From assembly GCF_048564905.1 (NCBI RefSeq), contig NC_133020.1, positions 16,711,501 through 16,775,500 of the forward strand: DNA of 64,000 nucleotides, read 5' to 3'. The position numbers and the translations under genes are program-made. The first letter of the stretch is position 1. Every line of letters starts with the position of its first letter. The notes below the pieces were generated by a model, which had not been told where the DNA came from, did not search any database, and worked only from the letters and a program-made list of their open reading frames with translations. Source of the stretch: Vicugna pacos. Lineage: Eukaryota; Chordata; Mammalia; Artiodactyla; Camelidae. Positions 11,601 to 23,512 of the stretch are shown here, in pieces.

Positions 11601-14600
11601 ACTGGTTGGGGGAAGGGTAACAGTTCGTGGTAGAGTGCATGCTCAGCATGCATGAGGTCCTGGGTTCAATCCCCAGTGCCTCCTCTAAAACTAACTAAGT
11701 AAATAAACCTAATTACATACCCACCAAAAAAAGCCAAAAAAAAAAAAAACCTTATCATCATTACCTTTCGTGAAAACTCTTTTGTGTATAAGCTTATCAA
11801 ACAGATATCATCCCATTATATCAAAATTATAAATATCAAAATCACAGTGTGGCTGAGAAAGACAATTTTTATTTTAAATAAGTATTTGTAAAGAGGTCAT
11901 CAAGCCATTGTGATTATTAACAAGCTCTCTGACCTTGGGTAAGTTACTCTCCTGGTGTTCAGTTTTATTATCTATAAAAGCAAGCACACAGTCATCCCAA
12001 ATTAGCTGTATGTGTCATTATCCGTTAGGATAAAGAAGTTATTCTTGCAGTCCAATGCTTAACCAAAGTCGCACTGAGAAAGAGGATGCCTGTGGAGGAC
12101 TGTCTGATGGGCATGTAGTTCATTCATTCCCCTAAACAAGGGGGACAGAGGAAAAGGGACACTGGTGGGGACAAAGGCTAGGACTGTATGGGTCTATTCA
12201 TGGAAGCAGTAAAGTGTGACATGTGTCTGGGACAGACACAAGGGGAAGGACTTGAGCTGGGAAGCAGACGAAGAAAAGCACCTGTGGGCTCTCACTCCGT
12301 GCCCTCTGCTGTGCTAGACAGTTTCACTTAGCAGGGGTGCGGGGTGGTAGGGGGACAGAAAATGCTCAGAAAGTGTTTTCTGACTGTCTTTCTGCAGATG
12401 ATGTAACTTCAGTGACTCCAGAAGCATTCACAGAAGATCCTAGTAAGCTACTCTTTTGTCCATTTCTTTGCTTTCATACTGGGGGTGGAAGAACTGAGGA
12501 TGATATCGGTACAAAGTAAAACGAAGACTTCTAGTCTTCAGAGCCCCGCTGTCCATCTTACATGCCACCAATGCTATAACATGCCCAATCTTTTTATCTC
12601 TTCCCTTTCCTTCTGGGGTAGTCCCTCGTATTTGCCCAATTGTCCACATTCTTTCACTTCAGTCTTGCCTCCTTTTAGACCATCCTGCCTTCCTCCCACT
12701 TCCCTTTGCTACTTTGCCTGCTTGTACTTATCATTCTCTGTGTTGTATCTTTGCAGATCTGGTGAATGATCCCGCGACAGATGAAACAGGTACGTTTCAC
12801 TCTCGTTCCTAGAAATGGCATGATGTTTGCTAATATTCACATTTATTCCAGCTCTTGACTTAATCTCATTTTTATTGCTGGGAAAGGAATAGAGGGATTG
12901 TGGGCGTGTTGTTCAGTGGCAGTGGGATAAAAGGAAAGAAACCTCCTCAAAACAAGAGGAAGCAAAGTAGATAAACAGCTTTAAAAAAAAAGGCATGGAT
13001 AAACAAAAACTAGTATAATGTCAACAGGCCAAATATTCGCAATTATTCAATTATTTCAATTAACTCTGTTCCCTTGGACGTAACACCCAAACCCAGCCAT
13101 AATCTCGACCTTGCCCTGGTATCGCCATCCTCCCCTCTTCTGCTCTGCCTTCCCCCTCTGCCAATTCAAAGCCCTCCTCACACCACTGTTTTGTGCCTTT
13201 TCAGTTCTGGCCGATATCGAGCCTTCCACAGATGACCTGGGTGAGTTCAGATCTGGGATCCCAGGGCCACCGGGGCCCTGCTGGGCTTTCCCCAGAGCCC
13301 ACGATGGAAGGCAGTATATCTGGTGAAGGATCTTAATAGGACCACATTATACATAGCACATTCGTCCAGCAGTTCAATTTAAATGAATAACATTTTTGAT
13401 CCACTGACAAGCAAAACCATACTAGGGGTTTGATATACATAATACCAAGATCTGATTTTCCTCTCAAGTTTCCTAGACTGGATGGGCAAAAGGCCAGACA
13501 AATATACGAACAAATGTTTGGTGAAGATAAAGGGAAACACTCTAGAAGGAGTAACGGTTGAACTGAATCTTGAAAGAAGCTCTGTAATAAGCCAGGCAGT
13601 GGAGGAGGGCGTGGGCATTCCAGCCAGAGGGAGAAGCACGTTCAAAGTTGCAAATGCAAAAGAGAACTTGGCACACTGGGGAAGCTGAGTTTTCCGAACG
13701 AATAAAGCAAGAACTACAGGGAATAAGTGGTAGGACATGAGAAAAGGACACAGCAACCAGATCGAAACAAATAGTGACTGAAAGCCTCTTCTAGGTGGCA
13801 GGGATGTAAAGGTGAACAAAAGCCGTCTTCCTCTAGGTATGTTTTGTCTAATAAACAAGATAGACAAATGAACGGATAACTATTTAGTTTCCAAAAATGC
13901 TGTCTTCAGGGTAAGCCAATATTCAATAACTGAATATTCAGTGTTGAGAGATAGGAAAGGCTTTTCTGGGGGGCACACTGACTGGGTTCAGTCTTGAAAG
14001 ACAAGTACAAATGAATAGAAGAGGGAAGAGCTTTGAGGTAAAGAAAACAATATGAGCAAAGGCTTAGGGTGGAAATGAAAACCACTCAGAATAGTTCTAA
14101 GCAGATTCTTGACGTGGAAAACCAGCTGAAGGCTGTTGCTGTGGCCCCAGTAAAGGATGACGGCCTGAACTACGTGAGAGGTAAGGCAGAGAATTAAATG
14201 AGCTGCAAGGGAGAGGGGACCACTGAGATGATGTCCAGTTTTCTATTAGGTAGATGGTATCTCAAAGGTGGATGGTGGCACCACTCACTGAAGAACAACT
14301 TGAACTGGTGAAGGGAAAGATAAGGCTGTTTGAGACACTGAAGGATCCACGAACTCTTCCACAAAGTGGCAGTTAGATTTGTAGCTCTGAAGCTTATTAG
14401 AAGAAAGCTCTGGGCTAGGTAGAATTCTCAGCATATAAGCCTGCAGTTGCAGCCATAGGGTAGATGCGATCACATAGCATTCCTCCTACAGTATCCTATC
14501 AGCAACTCTCCCACAGACATTTATACAGGTAACTCCCACGGTTAGTCTATTTCCTCAAGACTCATCTTACTCCCTGAATTTTATTCTCCATCCTACAAAC

Positions 14601-17218
14601 TCGGCTGGTATTTAACTTGCCCCTAGGTTAGGGTTAGCTATGACTATGCCCCTCGCTACCCTTTACCAAGTAACTTTTATCAAAGAACCCATGATGGTGT
14701 ATGTAATTTACAGAAGAGATTTCCTTTCACGAGGAGGAAGAGCTTCAGCAGCAGGATAATGGTCTGTTCTCTCCTTCGCTCTGGGATGAAGCGCTGGCTC
14801 TTTGCCTTGTGTCCCTCCCAAATTTGCTTCTTGACAAAAACACAAAGTTACTCTCCATACAATGAATGTCTTAACTCTCTAGCAGAGAAAGGAGAAAGAC
14901 AGAACTGTATTCCCCATCCTAACTTCTAAATCGCTTTAATTTTGTGGATCAAAACACCCCATTATGGGTTTTCTTTTAGACGTTGCTGAAAAGAGTTACT
15001 AACTCATCTATGAACTCTAGGAGTATGGCAACATGACAGTTAAGGGGAAGTGACTTCCAGAACTAGTAATAACTGAATCAAATTTCTGCCTTCCAGCCTC
15101 ACCCAGCGATAAAAACGCCACCACAGGTATGACTGGTTTTTTGCCTATCTTTTTCTTACGCTTTTTTTTTCTTCCTGTGGATTCCTTACCTCCTTGTTCT
15201 TCAGAGGATACTAGGTACTTCTTCTATTTTATTTCCAGCTCTTTATCAAAGACTATTTGTAGTGCTCTTCATTATCCCCCCACCTCATCCCACTGTTTTG
15301 AGCCCCTGTTCTACAAATCATGGGGGAAAGATGGGACCACTGTTGCAGGGTCCCAGAACAGTCGTCTCCCTAAACTACCTTTGGACTTCATCGGCTGGTT
15401 AGTGGGCAAGGAAGTGACCGCAGGGACTCCGTGTTACTACACACATCATGCTTTCTCTAATGTACTGGTAATTCTGATGTGCAGCTGGCGTTGAGAACTG
15501 TTGGCCCACCTTGGAATTCACGTTCTTCAGAGTGGGACTGTCAGCATCTCATTCTGATCTTTTATGTGCCCACTGGTATAACCCTAGAAGGACTCTTTTT
15601 CCTCAGGGAGTATTTCATGTACTTTGCTTCCAGGTAGGGAAGTACCTAAATTTCACTGTGGCCAGTTTCTATCATGGCCGCGCTTTGCTGAGCAGGAAGC
15701 ACATGGCCCCACTCACACTAACCCTCTGCGGAGACTACTTTCTGGATTTTCCCACATCTCGCCCCCTCCATCACTTTAACCCTGCGTTCATGCCTGTTTG
15801 TTACACTTCTCCCTGCTTTTCACGTTGGGCTTCTTCAGAGTGCCGCGATGAGAAATTTGCCTGCACGAGACTCTACTCTGTGCATCGGCCGGTCAAGCAA
15901 TGCATCCATCAGTTATGCTTCACGAGGTAAAGGGTCCCAGAACACCCAGAGCATCGCCCGTGATAGTGTTTTCATGCCAGTAACTACTTAGTGGGCACCC
16001 ACCATGGAATTTCTGTCTTTAGAGGGGCAGACATTTTTAGCATAGCCCTCTTAGTTATTCCTGAAGGTGCCAGCTAGAACCTGGAGTCTGATTGGGGTAC
16101 ACAGAGAACAGTTTTTGTCTGTCGTTTGGGGGGGTGGAGAGATTAGGTTTCTTTATTTATTTTGCCCAAATGGAGATACTGGGGATTGAACCTCGTGCAC
16201 ACTAAGCATGTGTTCTACCACTGAGCTCTGCCCTCCCCCCAAGAACAGTTTCACTAACAAATCTAGATGCTAGAGGCCAGTGAAGGTGAGGGCTGGAGGA
16301 GGCGTAGCTATGAGGGACACTCTGGTTTATCAAGTTAAGCACCTCATATAAAGAGGCTGGAGCAAAAGATCCAAGAGTGAAGGTGGAAAATGGTGGGGAG
16401 GAGTATTAAGTCTGACTCTGGGTAGAGTGTGCAGTGTCACTTGAGAAGAGTGAGCAGGCAAGAAGTCTGAAACGCGTAAGGAAATCCAGACACGGGGAGA
16501 ACAGATAGGGAAGGGCAGGGAACACGGGAGTTGAAGAGGCATCGCCAACCCAGGCTGCTTCTTCCTCTCACTGTTTTTTCTGTCTCCTTCCTGCACCGTG
16601 ACGTTGTGACTGACAGTTTACGGCGTATGTACATCATCAACAATGAGGTCTGCTCCCGTCTTGTGTGCAAAGAACACGAAGTTATGAAAGGTAAGGTGCC
16701 GTCCGGCTTTTCAGTGGGGAGGTCGGTAGCGAGAGAGGTAACTAGGGGCACAGACCCAAAGTCTGGCTTTGGGGGGATTTAGGTTACTCCCTAACTTCCA
16801 TCAGCACCTGCTCGCCAGGTGACCCCCAATAAACAATCTAAGGAAAGCACTATTATGCTTAATAAATGCATAACCCTGAGAAAAGAACCCCGAGATCTCT
16901 TTGCAGCCGGACTTGTAACCCCCAGCCTCTCTCAGAGCGTTCTGAAGTTCATTCACCAAGGTTCTAGATGAAAAGGCCAAGTCAGCCATTACGAAGAATA
17001 GACTCTACTGGTTTCCATCCATATTCTTAACTCTAAAAATTAAAAAGAAGCCACTAATCTGGAGACAGCAACGTTTGGATAGGGCTTACAAACAAACCAA
17101 TAAAAAGTGGACTGGACGCCTAGACACTGACTAAATTATAAACAGTCCGCCCCTCCCAAGACCCATTTACATGGCTTACTGTGACATTTCACAGGTAGAA
17201 GAAGGCAGAAAGATTTCA

Positions 17219-17251
<33 letters not shown>

Positions 17252-18271
17252 AATGACAAGGGTCCAAAGTGTGTGGTTATAGAGCATGCATGGTGAGAAA
17301 AAGCTATTTCTCGCCTTGCCCTGGCCAGCCCCGAACGATGGCTGTGGTGGGCGAACACACCGCAGACTCGGCCACTTCTGACTCATCAGCCGGCCTCGTG
17401 CTGAGCGCCTGAGTAAGAGCTGTAGCTGACTTCGCAGAAGGAAACCTGCTGCTTGCCCACCTCCGGCTTCGTGCAAGCCACCTGCAAGGGAAGCACCTTG
17501 ACACTGAGGATGAGTCTCTGGGACTCCAGGCACTTTCAAGCATCTCAGGGGACTTGCTAAAGTTAGCCCCTTGCACATAGTAAACACTTAAACACATACT
17601 GAATGACTGGACCTCTCTCTCTTTTTTTAATTGCTATTTAACAAGTCCACAATTAAAAGAACTGGGAGCTAGTTACATAAAAGAATCTAAACTGTACTGA
17701 TCACTTGCGCCAGGGACTTTGAATGCACTCTTTCACTTTAACGCTTTGACGACCACAGTGTTGAGACGCGTGCTTTAGCGCTTGTTTTACAGGGAGGGAT
17801 AGTGAGGTCCAGAAAAGCTGAGAAACTTTCTAGTACGTAGTAGATTACCATGCGGCTTCTACACAAACATTCTATACACAATTTCAAGGGAAAATAAACT
17901 TTAGGTTAGTAATATTAACTACTGAATCTGTCTGCAGTAGATCTTAGGGTAGGAGAAACCATCACCGCCCCTCTTAGCTAACCACAGAACTTCATTTATG
18001 TTCCATTCTAGAAGGGGCAGAGCTGGGCTTCCAACCTAGATCCCTTTCTCTCCAGCCTTTTCAGCACATCACCCCGCCCTCTCCTCTCCCCCTGGAGCAC
18101 GGGCCCTTGCGGTCTCCTGCATTCTCATCCCCTCATGCTCGCTCTGCTTCTCTTCCAGATGAGCTGTGCCGGCAGATGGCGGGTCTGCCCCCAAGGCGAC
18201 TCCGGCGCTCCAGCTACTTCCGCCTTCCTCCTTGTGAAAATGTGAATTTTCAGAGACCCAGCGGTCTGTGA
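8694..18271 (+). CDS. MFAP5: Microfibril-associated protein 5 (MAGP-2), complete gene, nine coding exons
   Basis: Secreted small glycoprotein of fibrillin microfibrils in the extracellular matrix; it binds fibrillin and, through RGD, integrins. Coding exons: 8696-8753, 9795-9830, 12398-12442, 12757-12789, 13205-13240, 15097-15126, 15839-15926, 16617-16690, 18159-18271. They sum to 513 nt, giving 170 residues and TGA; human is about 173. All boundaries are AG/GT, and all introns are phase 1 except the one after 15926, which is phase 2. The protein starts MLLLGPKVLLLLAAL (signal peptide). It then has an RGD completed across the exon 2/3 junction and an acidic Thr/Asp-rich middle. The Cys-rich matrix-binding domain includes FACTRLYSVHRPVKQCIHQ and CSRLVCKEHE. 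The tail is basic: LPPRRLRRSSYFRLPPCEN. These match the human and mouse proteins as I remember them. Nothing looks broken. Confidence 0.96.
8696..8753 (+). CDS. MFAP5: MFAP5 coding exon 1 (signal peptide)
   Basis: ATG follows a splice acceptor (pyrimidine tract then TTAG at 8690-8693). It encodes a hydrophobic leader ending IIPS and leaves one base (phase 1) before the donor GTGAGT. An upstream non-coding exon is implied by the acceptor. Confidence 0.93.
9795..9830 (+). CDS. MFAP5: MFAP5 coding exon 2
   Basis: ACAG acceptor and GTAAGT donor; 36 nt, phase 1 to 1. It encodes DWTPLGVTGQRG. The final G plus the next exon builds the D of the RGD integrin motif. Confidence 0.93.
11085..11222 (+). 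mobile_element. Camelid SINE, MFAP5 intron
   Basis: GGTATAGCTCAGTGGTGGAG head, AATCCCCAGTGCCTCC, A-run, and AATTACC tail. Confidence 0.9.
11605..11745 (+). mobile_element. Camelid SINE, MFAP5 intron
   Basis: Full head and CTGGGTTCAATCCCCAGTGC, AATTACATACCC tail and poly(A). It lies 385 bp from the previous copy in the same orientation. Confidence 0.92.
11890..12010 (+). mobile_element. MIR SINE fragment
   Basis: CTGACCTTGGGTAAGTTACT and ATTATCTATAAAAG carry the MIR core/3' pattern. Confidence 0.6.
12398..12442 (+). CDS. MFAP5: MFAP5 coding exon 3
   Basis: TGCAG acceptor and GTAAGC donor; 45 nt, phase 1 to 1. It encodes DDVTSVTPEAFTEDP, the Thr/acidic segment that matches human DDVTQATPETFTEDP. 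Confidence 0.93.
12757..12789 (+). CDS. MFAP5: MFAP5 coding exon 4
   Basis: TTGCAG acceptor and GTACGT donor; 33 nt, phase 1 to 1. It encodes NLVNDPATDET, identical to the human peptide as I recall it. Confidence 0.93.
13205..13240 (+). CDS. MFAP5: MFAP5 coding exon 5
   Basis: TTTTCAG acceptor and GTGAGT donor; 36 nt, phase 1 to 1. It encodes VLADIEPSTDDL, slightly shorter than human VLAVLADIAPSTDDL. Confidence 0.92.
13480..14330 (+). repeat. Old interspersed repeat, family not assigned (copy 2)
   Basis: Same purine-rich style as 2620-3090, in the MFAP5 intron before the candidate cassette exon. Confidence 0.4.
14714..14761 (+). CDS. Candidate extra cassette exon of MFAP5 (acidic, Gln-rich)
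   Basis: A 48-nt block lies between an acceptor (ATTTACAG ending at 14713) and a GT (14762). It is flanked by phase-1 exons and fits exactly: with the G carried from exon 5 it reads EEISFHEEEELQQQDN without a stop and leaves one base. Inclusion would lengthen the protein by 16 residues, to 186. The remembered human and mouse proteins have nothing here. The donor (GTCTGT) is weak and the pyrimidine tract is poor, so it may be unused or may be a chance open block. Confidence 0.4.
15097..15126 (+). CDS. MFAP5: MFAP5 coding exon 6
   Basis: TTCCAG acceptor and GTATGA donor; 30 nt, phase 1 to 1. It encodes ASPSDKNATT (human ASLSEKNTTA) and carries an N-glycosylation sequon NAT. Confidence 0.92.
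15839..15926 (+). CDS. MFAP5: MFAP5 coding exon 7 (matrix-binding domain, first part)
   Basis: CTTCAG acceptor and GTAAAG donor; 88 nt, phase 1 in and 2 out. It encodes ECRDEKFACTRLYSVHRP and then VKQCIHQLCFT, the start of the conserved Cys-rich domain shared with MFAP2. Confidence 0.95.
16128..16242 (-). mobile_element. Camelid SINE, MFAP5 intron
   Basis: Reverse head TTCTACCACTGAGCTCTGCC and ATACTGGGGATTGAACC. Confidence 0.9.
16617..16690 (+). CDS. MFAP5: MFAP5 coding exon 8 (matrix-binding domain, second part)
   Basis: TGACAG acceptor and GTAAGG donor; 74 nt. It encodes SLRRMYIINNEVCSRLVCKE and HEVMK, nearly identical to human and mouse. Confidence 0.95.
17221..17250 (+). repeat. Poly(A) run of 30
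   Basis: Homopolymer in the last MFAP5 intron. Confidence 0.97.
17836..18010 (+). repeat. Duplicated ~175-bp block, copy 1 (last MFAP5 intron)
   Basis: This block matches 18512-18690 over almost its whole length. Shared landmarks are TTTCAAGGGAAAATAAACTT, TTAACTACTGAATCTGTCTG and ACCACAGAACTTCATTTAT. By eye identity is near 88 percent. The two copies flank the last coding exon in direct orientation. Confidence 0.85.
18159..18271 (+). CDS. MFAP5: MFAP5 terminal coding exon
   Basis: TTCCAG acceptor; the frame runs from DELCRQMAGLPPRRLRRS to a TGA at 18269-18271, ending CENVNFQRPSGL. The C-terminus is the same length as in the human protein. Confidence 0.96.
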
Positions 18272-18511
18272 TCACCAAGGAAGAGGAAAGAAAGAACGTG
18301 TGGGTGGGAGGGAGAGAGTGCTGTAAGAGGGAACTCCTCATTCAACCTCTGTCAGCCAACCCACGGACATGAGTATTTCTTAAACCAGCGCCTTCGCGAT
18401 GTTTAGCTTCTGCCCCCACTTCTTGATTTTTCACCCATTTATCTCACTTTTCAGTACTTAAAACACAGCCTCTATTATTGCATGGTTTTGCTGCTTCCCA
18501 GTATCATAGAC

Positions 18512-18690
18512 ATAGTAGATAAATGATTCCCATGTGGCTTTTACACAAACATGCTGCATACAGTTTCAAGGGAAAATAAACTTTAGGTTAGTGATATTAA
18601 CTACTGAATCTGTCTGCGATAGATCTTAGGGTTGAAGAAGCCATCACTGTCCATCTCAGCCAACCACAGAACTTCATTTATCTTCCATTC
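18512..18690 (+). repeat. Duplicated ~175-bp block, copy 2 (MFAP5 3' UTR and flank)
   Basis: Direct-repeat partner of 17836-18010. It carries the AATAAA proposed as the MFAP5 poly(A) signal. It could be a local tandem duplication or two insertions of an unnamed old repeat. Confidence 0.85.
18575..18580 (+). terminator. MFAP5: Candidate MFAP5 poly(A) signal AATAAA
   Basis: AATAAA lies 304 nt after the stop codon, a plausible 3' UTR length for this short mRNA. The same hexamer, within a near-identical block, sits in the last intron at 17893-17898. Confidence 0.5.
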
Positions 18691-20094
18691 AAGACTTTCC
18701 TAGGTTAACTCCCCCTTGACCTCCCTAGTCCACTTTACTCTTATTAACTACTTCGCTGGATTGTCCTAACATCTGCCTGGCAGGGCTTCTTTATGAGAAG
18801 GTTATGATGATTTTTGTAATCCTAAAAAATTCTACAGAGCCAAGAGTTACACAATCCAACTAGCAATATATAATATAAAGACCAAAAATGTCTTTTTTTT
18901 TTTTCCAAAAATGTTGTCTTGTGCTAAGCTCAGAGGCTGAGGCTAGAGAGAGAGGCGTGGGCCAAGTATAAAATTATTCCATTTTTCATGCAGCCGTTCA
19001 GTTGCCAAGTAGGACTAGAAAGTCTCATTTACTTACTCATTTCCGGTGGAATTGGGGTTAGCCCATGTCCACAGCTCATGAGACAGTTTAATGTGAAACT
19101 GTACCATTGCTCTGAGTTGCCCTGAGTTGTTGCTACTTCTTTCATCCTCACCACTTACCAAAATCTGTAGATTATTGAGCAAATGGAAATGGATTCTGGA
19201 ATAGCCTGATTTGGGGCCTAAGGGCATTCAGACCTGAATATTAATAGGCAGGTTGAAAGTTTACCTAATGGTTTACAGGAAAGAGTAACAGAAACACAAT
19301 ATTCAGACAACTTGCATCCTTGTCCTGGCTCTGGCAGCAACCAGGAAGCCCCAGATAAGCCATGTTCCTTCATTTCCCCATCGTTAACATGAGACAGGTA
19401 AATGTACATTAGTTCTAAGGCTTCTTTTAATTCTATGAGTTGAGTTTCAAATGCATTATTCATATTTCTTGAAGCCTAGATGCAATCTAATTCACAGCAA
19501 CCACATCTGCCTTATAAGGAAGGAAATACCCTGTATTAGGGCAGCAGTCCACAACGCAACAGGACAAAATGCCACCATAAATGGCAAATTATATATTACG
19601 GATGCTTTCATCTGAATAGCCCACTAACTTTCTAAAAAAGCCAATGGAATTTAAATAGAAACTAGGGCACTTTGAGACAACAAGTTATGTGTGACAGAAT
19701 TCCACTTGGTAAGGGTTGGATTCCTTCCAGATTGCTGAAAAACCATCTAAATGAGGACCAGATTCTTGATGTTAAGAAGCCAACTTAGTTTAATAGGATT
19801 TGAACAACTCACTAAAGAGAAATGCTAGAAAAAGACCCAGAGCATGTAATCCCTGCCCTAATCTCTGGAAGCAAGTGTGCTTGTAACAGACAGACACGTT
19901 CAATGGCTATTTTGGAGCCACCGTAGAGACAACTTGTAGGCGCAGAGTTCTTTAAGGGTCTCTTCAGGAACTTGACCCTCCTATGGCTTATTGAACAAGA
20001 GGAGTCTTTCGCACCAGAAAGCAACCCAATCCCAAGATTGTACTGCAAATGAAACGTTTTAAATAATTATTTTTTCCAATTTCCTTCTCGGAAC

Positions 20095-20170
20095 AGAGTG
20101 GCTGTGCTGTACACCAGAAATTGACACATTGTAACTGACTATACTTCGATTTAAAAAATAAATAAATAAG
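20095..20170 (+). mobile_element. L1 tail fragment
   Basis: TTGTAACTGACTATACTTCG followed by an AATAAAT-rich end, as in other L1 tails here. Confidence 0.6.
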
Positions 20171-23100
20171 ACAGCGGCCTTTCGTCTGGTTATTTCTTTT
20201 TCTATGTTTAGAGAAACCTGAACTTATGCTTTTATCCCACTTGGAAAGCTGAGGGCCAACATCGCTCACGTTTCTCTGGGCCTCCTTCCCTCTGCAACTT
20301 GACCAGTTTTTCTCCAACATTCCAGTTTGGTTTACTCTCCTCCAGATGGGGCCCCTCCGTGGTTCAGTGGAAAATGCCTTCTCTTTTCTGCCAACTTCAG
20401 GCCCAACTGTCTCCTGCTTTACCCTCACTGCTCTTTTGTGTGATCACATTCCTGTGCTTGGCTGTTTCTCACTGTTCTGAGATCCTCTGCCTTTTTCACG
20501 CTTCCCGATCTGCAAATCAACACTTCTAATTCACTTTCCATCCTTTCTTTCCTCATCCTTACAAAGCCTTACTTTCCCTCAGAACTTTCCTGAGACCAGT
20601 GCCAGGTCAGTTTCCAGGGGTTGGTTTTGGTCCTGGTTCCTTCCCTCTGTCCTCTCTTCCTCATTTACAGAATCCCATTCTCCTTTTTGCTCCTTTTTAC
20701 TCTTGGTCCATTTCTGACCCACAGTGTTCTCATTTTCTCTCCTTGTTCCTCCCAAAAAAAGATTTGAAAACTTCTCACTAATGGGGTATTAATAGTATTT
20801 TTTTTCCTGCTGAACACAAATGACAACCTTCTTATATTTTGATGAAGAAGAATTATTTGAACTAAATGGATCTGTAATGTTGGAATGTAAAAAAAATCTG
20901 GTAAAAGTGTCATTAGGCAGTTTGAGATTAAATGCCTTCCTGGTACCCTGAAGAAACTGCAGCCTTACCTGCCTACCCGTAAGTTTTACCCTTATTTCCT
21001 CTTCCCAAACTGAGTTGATCCTGCTCTGAGCCTAACTTTTTCCATATTTCATGCAATTCTCCTTCCTCCTTGAATGCAAGTTCTGAAAATTCAAGGGTGC
21101 ACTCTCCTGTCTCAACAGAGCTCTGTGCACTTTCTCTAAGTACTCGTTTGACTCAGATGGTGCTAACCCCAGCTGTCTCCCCACTTCTGACCCATCGTTT
21201 TGATGACATCAAGCCGTATATGCTGCCAGCCGCAAGCTCCTCCCTCCTCTGCTTCAGGGTGCTTGTGGTGAAAGTTGATGTTTCCCCAATTACTTTACAC
21301 CTGGTCAGAAGGCACAAGCAACTTGCAAGCTCTCAGGTCCCCCTTCCTTCTGTACCGAAGCAACTGTAACAGTGAAAAAAAGAAATCTGAGAAGAAACAG
21401 AAAAGAAGTTGGACGAGTACCAGACAGGGGCACAAGGAGACGGCAGAGTGATGGCAGGTTGACTTCAGGGCAAGCGAACCCGGAGGCTGGAAAATGGGAA
21501 TTCACAGCTCTGTATGGGTGAAGGGAATTTGCAAAATGTGCTGAAGAGGACCTGAGATACCTGGAACCTTACAGGGTAGACGGGCAGGGAGACAGGACAG
21601 TCCTTAGTTTAGTCAGCTCAGGGAAGCAAAGATTTGGCTAAAAATACAGCTCTCCAATAAAAATTGAAATCTTTGTACACTTGAGCATTTTCACTAACGA
21701 AACACCAGGGAAAGTGACTTGAGTTTCTCTGCGGTGCAGAGAGGAACAGATGGCCACAGTGTTGTTTTTTTTCTCTTTCTTTCTTTCTTTTTTTTTTTTT
21801 TTTTCTAAAAACCAGTCAACCAGAGCCAGAAGCAGCGGTCAGACAACTTCTGGGCAGAACCAAAGATGGAAAAGCAAATGTTGTTTATATAAATAGAGGT
21901 GCAGGGCCCATAGCTTCCTGTTGACAAAACAAGCTTCACTTCACCTCAAACCCTCAATGGTTTTAAAAATAGCTGATAACGGGGCTTTTTTTTTTTCTCT
22001 TTCAATTTGTCCAATCACTTTCAGTAAGATTCTAGTATTTTCCAGACCCAGTGGTTCTGCAGTTCTTTTCTCTGTCCCTGGTCTTCTTCTGTTTCCTCTC
22101 CCTTTTTCTTTCTTCTGTGTGTTTACCTAGCCATAAATCTTCTGTGTAGCTTTTCGGAGTATGTTATCATAACAATCCATGGGGATTGAATTCAGGATGA
22201 GCTCATAAATGTGTGTGAGATTCACCTCCTCCCCTCATCCCCTTTTAAAAAGTAATAGATGGGCTTTGAGCAAGTATAAGGAAATATTTTCATGGAAAAA
22301 AATCTGAATTACACTTAGTGGATTGAGGGGCATTGAGGTGTCAGCTGCATGATTATGTTTTCCAAATGGACAAACAAGAGGGGTTATAATGAAGGGTAAT
22401 GAGAACTGCATAGAAAAACATTGTTTCCTGTTGTATAAAATCACATCCATACATCCATCCAATCTTGAAAATGGATGAGATTTAGGTGGAGGGGGGAGAA
22501 AAATCAAGTAATATTAATACAAAAAAGCCTATGAAAATGTGTGCCATTAACATCAAAATCAATGTGTGGAAAACAAAAATTACTTTAAAATGTCCACATA
22601 AAATCATGAATGACAGCTTCTTAATTGGTTATTAAGAGAAACCAGTTTGTGTGTCGGAAAGTGATAACTTGACAATTAAACAACTGTCCTCTTTTCTGTC
22701 ACCATTATCTCAATCTCAGAGTAACTAGGAAAGACCTGACATCATGTAATAACTGATAATTGAAGTATAATAATTCATAAATTAAATCATGGATTTAATT
22801 CATAAGAATGATAGTATGTTCTAATGACATACAGCAGGAATAATTACTCTTGCCATGTAGAAACTAAAAAAATACTGTATTATCTATGCATAGGGTAGAC
22901 CCCAAATCACGGTTGTAGGTATAATAAAATACGCATTTATAGCATCCTATTCGTTTTCATATGAATGGACTGGTATTAGTTTCAGAGCGGTCCTGACATA
23001 GCACCCACTAGTCGTGTGATCCTAAGGGAATAACGTGTCAACTGTAAATTGGTGGCAATACATCTGCCTTACAAGTGATTCTGAGAATTAACATGTATTC

Positions 23101-23429
23101 AAAGGTTTTGCACCTGTAAGACTATTCAACAAGCCTGTGGGACTTTTTCACTATAAGACATCATAAATCGACTGTATTTCAGTTTAAAAAAAAAAATTAA
23201 GGATACCAAACAAAGCAACAACAACAAAGACTATAGGACTTTTTTCCTGGGTAAGTCAATTGTCTGCTCCCTGCTTCTGAGTAGGCTGACTCTCTCCCTT
23301 CTCACAAAGCAAGCTGACCCTTGGCAGTTAGCCAGTGAGTGGGGAGGTATGGGAACCCACAAAGGGTGTACAATGCCGCAGATGCTAGCTTCTCTACAGT
23401 TTGGGCTTCCTAATTTAAATTTTAATTTT

Positions 23430-23512
23430 TAATTGACACAACATTGTAAACTGACTACAACTCAATAAAAAATAAAAATAAATAAGTAAATAAATAAATA
23501 AAAATTTTATTT
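23430..23512 (+). mobile_element. L1 tail with (AAAT)n end
   Basis: ACATTGTAAACTGACTACAA and then AATAAATAAGTAAATAAATA. Confidence 0.6.

Noticed and set aside
15511-15930. 139-codon plus-strand frame
   Set aside because: It is MFAP5 exon 7 (15839-15926) extended backward through intron 6.
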